Positions 26,551-35,074 are shown, numbered from the stretch's first letter. The stretch: DNA of 64,000 nucleotides from Microbacterium saperdae (GCF_006716345.1 NZ_VFOX01000002.1:620001-684000); one strand, 5' to 3'. The notes: generated by a model not told the origin, from the sequence alone. Numbers and translations: made by a program.

Positions 26551-28908
26551 TCACGAGGCGTCGATGCCGCGACGACGACGCATCGCGACGAACGCGCCGC
26601 CGAGCGACAGCAGCACCATGCCGATGAGGACGCCGCCGATCGGCAGTTCTCCCCCCGTCGAGCTGAGCTCGTCATCGCCCGGATCCGTGACGCCGCCGGT
26701 ACCCGGGGTGCCGCCGTCGCCGGGGACAGCTGCCGCGACGACCGCAACCGTGGCCGCGCTCGTGACGGAGCCCGTGCGGAATCCCGCGAGCGAACCGGTC
26801 ACGGTGACCGAGATGCGCGCCCCGAGCGCACTCGCGGGGATCGTGAAGGTCGCGGCGGGGTCCGCGGCACGAGCCGTGCTCACGACGGGCTCGCCGTCGA
26901 TCGCCCACTCGTAGCTGAGCTCTGTGCCCTCGGGCCAGCCCTCGGAGCTCGCGGTCAACGTCTGTCCGACGACGGCCTTGCCGGTGATGGTCGGCGCCGT
27001 GGTCGGTGCAAGGACCTGCATGACGTTGGCCTCGGCGACGCAGGTGTCGCACGTGCCGCCGAGAGTCGCGACGCGGCCGGTGACCGAGAAGGCGCCGCCG
27101 GGGGCGGTGTCGATCACGGTCGCGCGGAAGGTGAGCTCAGCCGTGGCGGCCGGAGCCGTGTCGACCGGAACGTTCCAGGTCAACGTGGTGCCGTCGAGCG
27201 TCGCTCCGGTGGGGACGGGATCGAGCGTGGCGCGGGTCAGCAGTTCGCTCAGGTCGACCGTGATGACCGACGACGCCAGCGGCACGAGGCCGGTGTTGGT
27301 GGCGGCGACCGTGTAGGTCACGGTGTCGCCGATCGCGAGCGGGTCCGCACCGGCATCCGCCACGGAGAGCGACAGCTTGTCGGGCCAGGCGGGCTTGCCG
27401 GGCTCGAGGATCCAGTCGTTCCACAGGGCGGTGATGTCGCGGCCGGAGATCTCTTCGGCGAGAGCCTTGAGGTCGGCGGCGGCGCGGCTCTGACCGGCGA
27501 AGCGGGTCTGCCATTCCCTGATCAGCGAGAAGAAGGCGTCGTCGCCGAGGGAGATCTTCAGCGCCTCCCAGAACTGCGCGCTGCGCGTGTAGGTCTGGTA
27601 GCCGTAGAGGTCTTCCGAGGCGGTCTGGGCGCCGGGAGGGGTGTTCCAGTTCGCGCTGGTCGACGCCGTGCGGTTCCACGAGGAGTAGTAGGTCTGCTCG
27701 GTGCTGGCGCCGCTGCCGAAGCCGGCCGCGCTGTTGTAGTGCGTGGGGCCCCAGGTGGCCATGCCCTCGCCGATCCAGATGTCGGTCCAGGTGCGCGGGG
27801 CGACGTTGTCGCCGTACCACTGGTGCACGAGCTCGTGGATGAGCGTGTTGCCGTTCACGGAGTTGGCGCTCGGGAAGAACGAACGGTCCTGCGTCTCGAG
27901 TGCATAGTTCACGCCGCCGGGCACGCTGTCGACGATCACGCCGGTGCTGTTGCCCGGGTAGGGGCCGTAGACCGACTCGAGGTTGCGGGTGATGGCCTCG
28001 AGCTGCGTGACCCGGTCGCGGATGGTGGTCTTGTTCGTGTCGCTCAGCCCCGCGTCGATGAACGACCAGGACGGGATGCTGCGGCCATCCGTCAGCGTGA
28101 TGGAGCCGTTGATCACCTCGAAGCGCCCGATCGCGATGACCGCGAGCTCGGACGCCATCTGCTTGTCCTGACGCCACACCCAGGTGGTGCGGTCGCCCGA
28201 GACGGTCTTCGACTGCAGCTCGCCGTTGCTGGCGACGGCCGCGTCGCCCGTGACGCCCGAGGCGTTCGCGAGCACCGAGGGGGCGTCGACCGAGATCGTG
28301 TAGGTCGCCTTGTCGCTCGGAGTGTTGTTGTGAGGGAAGCCGGTCATCATGCCGATGGGCTGTCCGAGCAGGATCGCCCCGTCGTTCGTGCCGTTCCATC
28401 CTTCGTAGCTGCCGTCGGTATCGACGTGGCGCTCGGGGGTTCCGCTGTACGTGACGGCGACCGTGAACTCGCCCTCGACCGGGGTGGCCGGAGTGACGAT
28501 GAGCTTGTACTTGACCGCATCCGCGTCGATGTCGCGTTCCCACGTGGCGGGGGTGCCGTTGACCGTGACCGCGGAGATCGTCATGCCCTCGAAGTCGAGC
28601 GAGAAGCTGCGCAGCGGCGAGAGCGCCTTGGCGGTCATGGTGGTGGTCGCCGTCGTGATGTCGCCGGTGATGAGGCCGTCGGCGACGCCGGTCGGGCTCC
28701 AGGCGAGCGACACGTCGTAGTTCAGGGCGTCGTAACCGCCGTTGCCGACGTTCGGGAACATCGCGTCGCCGGAGGTGCGGGGTCCGTCGATGGGGCCATC
28801 GGCTGCGGCGGCGGGGACGGAGGTGACGAGGAGGGAACCGGCGAGCAGCGCGGTGACCGGGAGGGTCGCGAGCATTCGCCGACGGGCGGGGGAGGTCAGT
28901 CGGAGCAT
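26551..28908 (-). CDS. wall-anchored M1 family aminopeptidase
   Basis: 785 residues. Signal peptide about 1-35 (cleavage after AAAA). The M1 catalytic domain carries His358-Glu359-x2-His362 (HELVH) and Glu381 in IGEGMA, the complete HExxH-x18-E zinc site; the exopeptidase substrate motif varies (VPGGVNYALE in place of GAMEN). After it come an Ig-like repeat region (about 500-735) and a C-terminal LSSTG-type sorting signal (748-752), a hydrophobic helix and RRRR. The enzyme would trim peptides at the cell surface. ATG 28908 begins the signal peptide; readings that start further upstream lack one. Its promoter region contains three phased ACGTATG repeats. Confidence 0.9.
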   Translation of the reverse strand: MLRLTSPARRRMLATLPVTALLAGSLLVTSVPAAAADGPIDGPRTSGDAMFPNVGNGGYDALNYDVSLAWSPTGVADGLITGDITTATTTMTAKALSPLRSFSLDFEGMTISAVTVNGTPATWERDIDADAVKYKLIVTPATPVEGEFTVAVTYSGTPERHVDTDGSYEGWNGTNDGAILLGQPIGMMTGFPHNNTPSDKATYTISVDAPSVLANASGVTGDAAVASNGELQSKTVSGDRTTWVWRQDKQMASELAVIAIGRFEVINGSITLTDGRSIPSWSFIDAGLSDTNKTTIRDRVTQLEAITRNLESVYGPYPGNSTGVIVDSVPGGVNYALETQDRSFFPSANSVNGNTLIHELVHQWYGDNVAPRTWTDIWIGEGMATWGPTHYNSAAGFGSGASTEQTYYSSWNRTASTSANWNTPPGAQTASEDLYGYQTYTRSAQFWEALKISLGDDAFFSLIREWQTRFAGQSRAAADLKALAEEISGRDITALWNDWILEPGKPAWPDKLSLSVADAGADPLAIGDTVTYTVAATNTGLVPLASSVITVDLSELLTRATLDPVPTGATLDGTTLTWNVPVDTAPAATAELTFRATVIDTAPGGAFSVTGRVATLGGTCDTCVAEANVMQVLAPTTAPTITGKAVVGQTLTASSEGWPEGTELSYEWAIDGEPVVSTARAADPAATFTIPASALGARISVTVTGSLAGFRTGSVTSAATVAVVAAAVPGDGGTPGTGGVTDPGDDELSSTGGELPIGGVLIGMVLLSLGGAFVAMRRRRGIDAS

Positions 28909-28986
28909 GGGTGCTTTCGGGTTGGCATGGCGAGGGCGACCGGTCACGTCGTCGTGGTGCGGGGCGGGCTTGTGGCCCTGAGGGAT

Positions 28987-29011
28987 ACGTATGAAACGTA
29001 TGGAACGTATG
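28987..29011. repeat. three ACGTATG repeats at exact 9-bp spacing
   Basis: ACGTATG occurs at 28987, 28996 and 29005, upstream of the M1 peptidase gene (start 28908, minus strand). Nearly one helical turn apart, they could form a cooperative protein-binding array or result from slippage. The stretch is strikingly AT-rich for this genome. Confidence 0.7.
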
Positions 29012-29114
29012 TTTCGGCAATATATCGCGTTGCTCACGGTTCGGTTGCGGTGAGACTTTCTGTCGTGCGACCGGGGGAATTGATCGACTCTGTCCAGGAT
29101 CTGGGGCAGCAGGA

Positions 29115-29255
29115 GGTGGATCGATGGAGTTGGCACCTGTCGTCGTTCTGAGGCCTGCGTCACGGCACGAGGTGTCAACTTCGACGGGTGGATCGATGGA
29201 GTTGGCACCCGTTGTCGCTCTGAGCCCGGGGATGCGGCAAGAGGTGTCACCTTCC
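29115..29255. repeat. 72-bp tandem duplication with internal inverted repeats
   Basis: Two copies with period 72 (29115-29186 and 29187-29255), about 75% identical by eye. Each contains GGATCGATGGAGTTGGCACC and, 33 bases on, GAGGTGTCA. GGTGTCAACT (29171-29180) and AGTTGGCACC (29200-29209) can pair in 9 of 10 positions, so a transcript could switch between hairpins within and across copies. It fills most of the 521-base gap between the M1 peptidase gene and the patatin gene. Confidence 0.75.
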
Positions 29256-29324
29256 GCATCCGGAGCCTGCCCTGGCCGTGCTAACGTCGTGGCGATCGTG
29301 ATCCGAGTGCAGGAGGTGAGACCC

Positions 29325-29384
29325 ATGAACGCAGCATCCGTAATGGGCGCTCCCCCGCAGTGCACGATCTCGCGACACCTCTAG
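29325..29384 (+). CDS. short leader ORF upstream of the patatin gene
   Basis: 19-codon ORF MNAASVMGAPPQCTISRHL with a strong ribosome site AGGAGGTGAG (29310-29319) 5 bases before the ATG. It stops 45 bases before the patatin ATG. Its second half is enclosed by an 8-bp stem, GCGCTCCC (29347-29354) with GGGAGCGC (29393-29400), which a translating ribosome would open. This arrangement suggests a translation-dependent switch, but the signal is unknown. It could instead be a free micropeptide. Confidence 0.5.
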   Translation: MNAASVMGAPPQCTISRHL

Positions 29385-29429
29385 TCGCGACCGGGAGCGC
29401 TTCACAGGCAATCGCGAAAGGCGACTCCC

Positions 29430-30296
29430 ATGAACACTCCTTCTCTTTCTTCTTCTTCACGCGCCTTGGTTCTCGGTGGTGGTGGATCGACCGGCAACGC
29501 GTGGTTGATCGGCATCATCGCCGGACTGTTCGACTCCGGCGTCGATGTCACATCGGCTGACCTGACGATCGGCACCTCTGCCGGCGCGACGGCGGCCGCG
29601 CAGATCGCCGGCGCGAACCCGTCGGAGCTGTATGCGGCGACCGTGGTGCCGATTCCTCCGCGTCCCTCTCGCGGATCGGTCGTCGACCACATGGATCGGA
29701 TGCATCGCCTCATCGCCGCGTCGTCGGATGCCGCCGAGCTGCGCCGCCGGCTCGCCGCCTCGGCGCTCGACATGGCTGCCGCCGATAGCCCGCGACAAGA
29801 ACAGTGGCGGGAGATGGTCAGCGTGAGATTCGCCGTGCACGCGTGGCCGGAACGCCGGATGCTGCTCACCGCGGTCGACGCCGAGACCGCGGAGCCGGTG
29901 GTGTTCGACCGCGACAGCGGGGTGGATCTGGTGGACGCCGTCGCCGCGAGCTGCAGCAGCGGCTTCGCCTATCGGATCGGCGACCGGCGCTACATCGACG
30001 GCGGTTTCCGGCGCAACGAGAACGCCGACCTCGCCGCCGGATACGCGAAGGTGCTGGTGCTGCCGCCGTTCGGGGGCCGCGCGCTCACCCCGCCCGCGTG
30101 GGGCCTGCAGCTCGACGCGCAGGTCGCGGAACTGGGCGCGGGTGGCAGTGAGGTGCTGGTCGTGAGCCCGGGCGAGGAGACCGAGCACCTGTTCTTCGAG
30201 AACGCGATGGATGTGTCGCTGCGTGCGCCCGCTGCGGAGGCCGGGTATGCGCAGGGGCGTGCGGTGGCGGAGGGAGTGGGGGAGTTCTGGGGGTGA
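29430..30296 (+). CDS. patatin-like phospholipase
   Basis: 288 residues. The patatin triad elements are present in order: oxyanion loop LGGGGSTGNAW (15-25), nucleophile elbow IGTSAGA (Ser about 50), and Asp in YIDGGF (about 191). The Ser-Asp dyad hydrolyses acyl esters of phospholipids or related lipids. There is no signal peptide or membrane helix. The N-terminus carries a Ser run of no known meaning. A 19-codon leader ORF and structured repeats lie upstream. Confidence 0.88.
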   Translation: MNTPSLSSSSRALVLGGGGSTGNAWLIGIIAGLFDSGVDVTSADLTIGTSAGATAAAQIAGANPSELYAATVVPIPPRPSRGSVVDHMDRMHRLIAASSDAAELRRRLAASALDMAAADSPRQEQWREMVSVRFAVHAWPERRMLLTAVDAETAEPVVFDRDSGVDLVDAVAASCSSGFAYRIGDRRYIDGGFRRNENADLAAGYAKVLVLPPFGGRALTPPAWGLQLDAQVAELGAGGSEVLVVSPGEETEHLFFENAMDVSLRAPAAEAGYAQGRAVAEGVGEFWG

Positions 30297-30303
30297 GGGG
30301 GTG

Positions 30304-30645
30304 CTATCGGCCTGCGAGTTCTTCTTCCTCCGGGAGGGCGCTGGTTGTCGGGTAGCGCCCCGACAGGACCATCAACGCGCGGCGCCAGTAGGGCTCGGCG
30401 ACAAAGACCGGCTCCTGCCGCCGGACAGCGGCGGATGCGAGCACGGTGGTGATGAAGGAGCTCATCCCGAAGATGGATCCGGCCCACGGGGCGCTAGGAA
30501 GCACCGCGAAGGCTCCGATGAAGCCCGCCGCGACGACGAGGAGTGGAGCGAGTGTCAGCATCCAGCGATGCGGCCCGGTGGCCCGCGATCCGAACATCAG
30601 GCCCGCGCTCACCCCGAGAAGCGCCGCAACGGTGTTGATCAGCAT
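30304..30645 (-). CDS. small integral membrane protein
   Basis: 113 residues with three hydrophobic segments (about 3-20, 30-50 and 58-76) and a charged C-terminal tail containing AEPYWRRALMVLSGRYP. No family recognised. AGAGGA precedes the ATG at 30645 by 6-7 bases, which is preferred over longer upstream readings. Convergent with the patatin gene, whose stop is 7 bases away. Confidence 0.7.
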   Translation of the reverse strand: MLINTVAALLGVSAGLMFGSRATGPHRWMLTLAPLLVVAAGFIGAFAVLPSAPWAGSIFGMSSFITTVLASAAVRRQEPVFVAEPYWRRALMVLSGRYPTTSALPEEEELAGR

Positions 30646-30838
30646 GCGTCGTCGTCCTCTTGTCGTTGAGGCGGGCGGGGATGGCCCCAACCTCTTGTGA
30701 GCAACTAAAGCACGCATACGAGGGCACAGTCCTGGGGGATCTGAGCGGACTTGGGTGGCGCGCTTTCGCGGCCAGCGCCGTCGGCATCCCCCGCCCTGGG
30801 TCTATCCCCGCAGGCCGCCCGAGCGATACGGTGCAGGC

Positions 30839-31171
30839 ATGGATGCGACACAGGATGCGGCGCAGGAGCGCTCCGAGGATGCTCGATTCGACGACGTCAT
30901 CGTAGAGGAGGCCGAGCTGCGTGCGAGCCAGCGGCGAAACGCCCGCAGGTTCTCATGGGGCGTCGCCTGGGTCGTCCCGGTGCTCTCCCTCATCGTCGGC
31001 ATCTGGCTGACGAGCGCCAGGACCATCGAGCAGCTCAATGACTTGGGCGATGGCACGTTCGACGTCACCCTGTTCGTGGTCTGGCCGGCCGGTCTCGTGC
31101 TGCTCGGCGTCGGGGTTCTCGGGGTGGTCGCCACGGCCATCGCCACGGCGGTGCTCTCGACCGACCGCTGA
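30839..31171 (+). CDS. small membrane protein with acidic N-terminus
   Basis: 110 residues. An acidic soluble N-terminus (about 1-38) is followed by two membrane helices (about 40-60 and 78-105). No family recognised. The ATG was chosen because TACGGT lies 6 bases upstream with no ribosome site, the pattern seen for leaderless genes in this window. Confidence 0.7.
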   Translation: MDATQDAAQERSEDARFDDVIVEEAELRASQRRNARRFSWGVAWVVPVLSLIVGIWLTSARTIEQLNDLGDGTFDVTLFVVWPAGLVLLGVGVLGVVATAIATAVLSTDR

Positions 31172-31300
31172 GCATCCGTCCGTTGCCGCTGCGTCGTTAG
31201 CGCTGTATATCGGACAGGGCGCCTCGTTCTGGTTTCATGACACGAGCACGCGCGTTGAATTCTTCCGCGCGATGAGGACGGCAATCAGAAGGCAGGAGTC

Positions 31301-31855
31301 ATGGACAAAGGCGTGTTCGCGAACGAGACGGTGACTCTCACGGAGCGTTACTCGCTGCAGCCGATCGCTCGCCAGAACGCGGATGCGTGCTTCGCGAGCT
31401 GCCAGGATCCCGACATCCATCGCTGGCTTCCTTTGCCGCAGCCGTACACGCGAGCGTTCGCTGAGGAGTGGTGCGCAACCGGTGCGGAGGAGTTCCGTTC
31501 GTCGGGGCAGGGGATCCACTACGCGATCTGCGACGGTGACACGATGGTCGGCTGCATCTCGTTCAAGAATGTGCGGTGGCGGGAGGATGTCGTCGAGATC
31601 GGCTACTGGCTCGATGCCTCAGCGCGAGGCCGAGGCCTGGCGACGGGGTCGGTGTCAGCGCTCGCCGATGTCGCCTTCGCGCGGGGCTTCGAGCGAGTCG
31701 AGCTGCGGATCGCCACCGGGAATGAACTGTCGATCGGTGTCGCGGAACGTGCCGGTTTCGTGCATGAAGGTGTACTCCGCTCGGCGGGCATCATCCACGG
31801 CGGCAGGGTCGACCTTGGCATGTACTCGAGGGTGACGGCCGACACTGCCCGTTGA
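31301..31855 (+). CDS. GNAT family N-acetyltransferase (RimJ/RimL type)
   Basis: 184 residues. The acetyl-CoA site is clear: VVEIGYWLDASARGRGLATGSVSALADVAF, containing the Q/RxxGxG/A element RGRGLA. Later, IATGNELSIGVAERAGFVHEG is typical of RimJ/RimL-like enzymes that acetylate amino groups on proteins or small molecules. CAGGAG lies before the ATG. A strong hairpin follows the stop. Confidence 0.88.
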   Translation: MDKGVFANETVTLTERYSLQPIARQNADACFASCQDPDIHRWLPLPQPYTRAFAEEWCATGAEEFRSSGQGIHYAICDGDTMVGCISFKNVRWREDVVEIGYWLDASARGRGLATGSVSALADVAFARGFERVELRIATGNELSIGVAERAGFVHEGVLRSAGIIHGGRVDLGMYSRVTADTAR

Positions 31856-31862
31856 CGCCAAA

Positions 31863-31891
31863 CGCCCCCGCCGTTCGGGTCGGCGGGGGCG
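31863..31891. terminator. bidirectional hairpin terminator
   Basis: CGCCCCCGCCG (31863-31873) and its exact complement (31881-31891) form an 11-bp stem with loop TTCGGGT between two convergent genes (GNAT and SDR). Confidence 0.8.
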
Positions 31892-31910
31892 TCGGCTTTG
31901 CGGGTGCGGC

Positions 31911-32912
31911 TTACTGCACCGACCATCCTCCGTCGGAGGCGAGGATGGCGCCGTTGATGTTCACGGCGTCGTCCGACAGCAGGAACGTGATCGATGCGGC
32001 CAGGTGCTCCGCCGTCGCGACGGTCGGGATCGCCTGCTGGAACGGAGCCAGTCGTCCAGAGCCGTACTCCGACATGTTCGGGGGCATCGGGATGCCGGTG
32101 GCCACGCCGCCCGGGGCGACGGAGTTCACGCGGATGCCCTTCGGCCCGTACATGAAGGCCGCGGACTTCGTGACGCCGATGATGCCGTGCTTGCTGGCGG
32201 TGTAGGCGTTGCCCGAGGCGTTGCCGCGCAGGCCCGCTTCGCTCGAGACGTTGAGGATCGAGCCGCGGCCCGCTGCCTCCATGATCGGAAGCACCGCGCG
32301 CATGAGCTTGAACGGGGCGGTGAGGTTGATCGCGATGACGCGGTCCCACACGGCATCCGTCGTCTCGCCCGCGGGGGAGAAGTCGTCGTTGATGCCGGCG
32401 ACGTTCGCGAGGGCGTCGATGCGGTCGCCCGCGGCGGCGAGCACGGCGTCGATCGCGTCCTGCTTGGTGAGGTCGCCCGGGACCGTGGTGATGTCGGCAT
32501 CCGGGAGCTCCGCCTTGAGGGCGTCGAGCTTCTCGGCGGCGATGTCGCTGGCGATCACGCGTCCGCCTTCGCGGGCGATGCGGGATGCCGTGGCCTTGCC
32601 GATGCCGGATGCCGCGCCGGTGACGATGACGGTTTTGCCGGCGAAACGTCCGGTCGTGGGCTTCTCGGTCCAGCCGGAGGTCTCGTCATCCGCGGGGATC
32701 TCGCCGCCGTTGGCCGCGCGCACGAGGTCGTCGACGATGGACTGCGGCATCGCGCCCTGGCTCATCGCGACGAGCTGCTGCAGCGGGAGGCCCAGCACCG
32801 GGGTGAGCAGTTCGGGGTCGGCGCCCGTCTTCTCGAAGAGGCTGCGGATGAGCGGACCGCCGGTGGGGTCGTTCAGCCATTCGCCGATGGTGGAGTGAGC
32901 GGTGAGGGCCAT
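31911..32912 (-). CDS. SDR family oxidoreductase with an extra N-terminal helical domain
   Basis: 333 residues. Residues about 90-333 are a classical short-chain dehydrogenase: TGAASGIG (98-105), the NVAGIN-type motif, catalytic Ser in NVSSEAG, YTASK and a C-terminal GAILASDGGW. Residues 1-85 are an added domain (TIGEWLNDPTGGPLIRSLF, LLTPVLGLPLQQLVAMSQG, IVDDLVRAAN) that resembles the extreme C-terminal helical region of GH3 beta-glucosidases. This resemblance is from memory and unverified. It probably oxidises or reduces an alcohol/ketone with NAD(P). The divergent TetR gene, 73 bases away, is the likely regulator. Confidence 0.88.
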   Translation of the reverse strand: MALTAHSTIGEWLNDPTGGPLIRSLFEKTGADPELLTPVLGLPLQQLVAMSQGAMPQSIVDDLVRAANGGEIPADDETSGWTEKPTTGRFAGKTVIVTGAASGIGKATASRIAREGGRVIASDIAAEKLDALKAELPDADITTVPGDLTKQDAIDAVLAAAGDRIDALANVAGINDDFSPAGETTDAVWDRVIAINLTAPFKLMRAVLPIMEAAGRGSILNVSSEAGLRGNASGNAYTASKHGIIGVTKSAAFMYGPKGIRVNSVAPGGVATGIPMPPNMSEYGSGRLAPFQQAIPTVATAEHLAASITFLLSDDAVNINGAILASDGGWSVQ

Positions 32913-32959
32913 TTGTTCTCCTTGTTCGAGTTTCGCAACGGTGCGTCTACTTATGTTTC

Positions 32960-32979
32960 AGTGTACGCCTGAGTACGCT
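32960..32979. promoter_or_regulatory. operator-like palindrome between SDR and TetR genes
   Basis: AGTGTAC-GCCTGA-GTACGCT, 6 of 7 arm positions complementary. Its right arm contains TACGCT, the -10 box of the TetR gene, so binding would block that promoter. Confidence 0.55.
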
Positions 32980-32985
32980 CGGAAG

Positions 32986-33567
32986 GTGCCTCGTCCTCGC
33001 AGTGAAAAAGCGCGCCAGTCCGTTCTGGACGCGATGCGCGCCGCCCTGTCTGCCGGTGGCTACGAGGCCGTGACGATCGAGGGGCTCGCGGAGTCCGCCG
33101 GGGTGTCGAAGCAGACCATCTACCGGTGGTGGGGGTCCAAGGCTGCGATCCTCGGGGAGGCGTTGGTTGAGGGCTCAGTGCCGGGAGCGGATGTCGCCGT
33201 GCCGATGACTTCGGACCTCGGGGTCGACCTGCGGGCGTGGTTCTCGGCGATGTCGGCGGGGCTGGCTCGTCCCGAGGGTGTGGCGCTCGCGCGGGCGCTC
33301 ATCGAGGTGACGGCGGCCGATCACGCGCTGGGGCTCGTGCTGAACGAGCGGCTGGCTGCGCCCATCCGCGAGTGGGTCACGGAGCGGGTCGCGCGCGGGC
33401 GTGCGGCCGGCGATGTGCGGTCGGACGTGGATGCTGCCGCGATCGCGGATCAGTTCATTGCGATGGCGAGCTACGCCGCGCTGATCGGGCAGCCGTTGAG
33501 TCCGGAGCGGGTCGAAGAGACGGTCGTGCGGTTGCTGCGGGGGATTGCGGCGGGGTCGCGCCCGTAA
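32986..33567 (+). CDS. TetR family transcriptional regulator
   Basis: 193 residues. N-terminal HTH: KARQSVLDAMRAALSAGGYEAVTIEGLAESAGVSKQTIYRWWGSKAAIL. The C-terminal domain matches the TetR_C-like helical ligand domain. GTG 32986 was chosen because it opens the usual VPRPRSEKAR start, and TACGCT lies 6 bases upstream (leaderless); ATG 32953 would lie upstream of that box. It is divergent from the SDR, its likely target. Confidence 0.87.
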   Translation: MPRPRSEKARQSVLDAMRAALSAGGYEAVTIEGLAESAGVSKQTIYRWWGSKAAILGEALVEGSVPGADVAVPMTSDLGVDLRAWFSAMSAGLARPEGVALARALIEVTAADHALGLVLNERLAAPIREWVTERVARGRAAGDVRSDVDAAAIADQFIAMASYAALIGQPLSPERVEETVVRLLRGIAAGSRP

Positions 33568-33629
33568 GAGGACGCTGGTGATCGGACCAAGCGGTATGGG
33601 CGTGCCAGTTTGGGTCAGGAGTGAGTCAG

Positions 33630-34697
33630 CTATTCGAGGGTCTTCGCGAAACGACTGAGTGCCGTGTTGTAGCGTTCCTTCGTATCTTCAGGAATTGACC
33701 ACGTGATCTCAAAGACGATCTTCACTTCCTCGCTCCCCGCAGCCTCGTCGCTCACTCGGTCCATTCGGTCTTTGAAGCTCTCCACGAACTCGCGGATGGC
33801 GTCGACGGGCTGGCTTGCGTATTCAGAGAGCGACCGGAGTACCTCACGACCTTCTTCACCCCAGGTCACGGCGGCGCGTAGGTCGTAGCTCCATCGGAGA
33901 AGTTCTTTGTAGATTGAGATGAGGCGATCGGCCAAATGGAGGATAAGGTCCGGGTCGCCATCTTCGCCATGGGCACCGATGGCGCGAACGAGCGGGGGGC
34001 CCGCTAGTAGGGCATCAAACGACGATGTGATGGAGGTGAGGCGGGCCAGTTGGAGACGGGCATGGCCAATAAGCGATTCATTGGGTACGGGTTCTCCGAT
34101 AGAAGCGTACTGAATCGCGTGATCGTTGTACTCGGCGCTGAGCTGGCTCAACTTGTTGCTCAGCCAGAAACTGAAGAGCAAGTACTCCCAGCCATCGGGT
34201 CGCTCTCCCATCAAGACGGTCAACTCTTGATCAGTTCGAGGCACCCTGCCATTGAACTGGCGGTTCCCGGTTTCCTCTGTCAATCGGAGCTTCGCGCGAA
34301 CCGCCGTGGCAATTCCGCTGGGCCCCTCAGCAATTCCGTCGAGGTAACCGATCGTTTCCCGAACTCCTGGTAGTGGTGTGGAGTCAAGCCGCACGGGAAG
34401 AACGTAAGGAGATGCAGTCGTGAGAGCTCGAGCAAGAACGCTGCGGCGCTCCATTCGAGTCCATGCTTTCGAGGCGTAGTTCCCCGAAATGAACATGATC
34501 GCATATCGCGCACGCTTTTCGTAAACATCCGAAAAGTACTCTGTCAGGTCAGTACCCCAACTCGATACCTTCGCATCCTCGTCGTAGAAGACGGAAAAGC
34601 CGTCAGCTTTCATCAGATGCACAACCTGCTCGACGAACGCTCGGTCTTCGCCCGCGAACGTCACTGCAACGTCAAAGTCGTAGGCCGGCTCACTCAC
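33630..34697 (-). CDS. TIR domain protein, probable NAD-consuming defence effector
   Basis: 355 residues. The N-terminal TIR domain (about 6-135) has YDFDVAVTFAGEDR, FYDEDAKVSSWG and ARYAIMFISGNYASKAW, with Glu83 in WTRMERRS at the position of the catalytic glutamate of NAD-cleaving TIRs. The rest (about 145-355) is mostly helical and unlike any domain I can name; it may sense infection or oligomerise. It starts at GTG 34697. GC and codon bias are clearly lower than in the flanking genes, and it opens the accessory patch. Prokaryotic TIRs typically act in abortive defence; the partner here is unclear. Confidence 0.82.
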   Translation of the reverse strand: MSEPAYDFDVAVTFAGEDRAFVEQVVHLMKADGFSVFYDEDAKVSSWGTDLTEYFSDVYEKRARYAIMFISGNYASKAWTRMERRSVLARALTTASPYVLPVRLDSTPLPGVRETIGYLDGIAEGPSGIATAVRAKLRLTEETGNRQFNGRVPRTDQELTVLMGERPDGWEYLLFSFWLSNKLSQLSAEYNDHAIQYASIGEPVPNESLIGHARLQLARLTSITSSFDALLAGPPLVRAIGAHGEDGDPDLILHLADRLISIYKELLRWSYDLRAAVTWGEEGREVLRSLSEYASQPVDAIREFVESFKDRMDRVSDEAAGSEEVKIVFEITWSIPEDTKERYNTALSRFAKTLE

Positions 34698-34741
34698 ACC
34701 ATGATTCTGGCAGAGCGGATGACTTCTATCTCGGCTTGGCG

Positions 34742-35074
34742 ATGCTGCGCGTATGCCGATCCCGAGCGCGGCGGAGGCTAATCGGGGAACGGGAGGCCGA
34801 ACGGCTGGTCGAGGGGCTCGGCCGGAAGTCGGGGATGTGCGACGAGGCCGTGCTCAATGTGGTCGCCCGGGCGTTGCGAGGGCTAGAGCGAGCCGGGTTC
34901 ATCGTGCCTGATGCGGCGATGGCGGAATACTTCGCGAGTGCGCGGCTGATTGCGGATGCTGAGCTCGCCGGGGTGCCGGGCGAGTCCGCTGAAGCTGCGG
35001 TGCGGTACTTCGTGCTGGGGTCGGGCTGGTGGAGCCATGGTTGTTGGCGTTGCGGCGAGTTGCGCAGCAGGTGA
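34742..35074 (+). pseudogene. small ORF, possible frameshifted remnant
   Basis: 110 codons from ATG 34742. Most of the frame has normal genomic codon bias and a helical, plausible sequence (EREAERLVEGLGRKSG, VARALRGLERAGF, ARLIADAELAGVPGE), but the last 14 codons (SHGCWRCGELRSR) look unnatural. From about 35042 the next frame reads LLALRRVAQQVSSGERFG, which looks like the true continuation. A frameshift is therefore likely, and the downstream helicase gene ends just beyond. I do not recognise the family. Confidence 0.4.

Noticed and set aside
26350..29151. 933-codon plus-strand frame
   Set aside because: It is antisense to the M1 aminopeptidase with its HExxH site and signal peptide. It has low-complexity Arg/Gly/Val composition and no domain.
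29115..29255. Possible CRISPR array
   Set aside because: Only two imperfect 72-base units in direct tandem with no spacers, and no cas genes anywhere in the window.
31238..31276. Another short upstream ORF (12 codons) before the GNAT gene
   Set aside because: It has no ribosome site and no notable codon content, and the GNAT gene has its own ribosome site.
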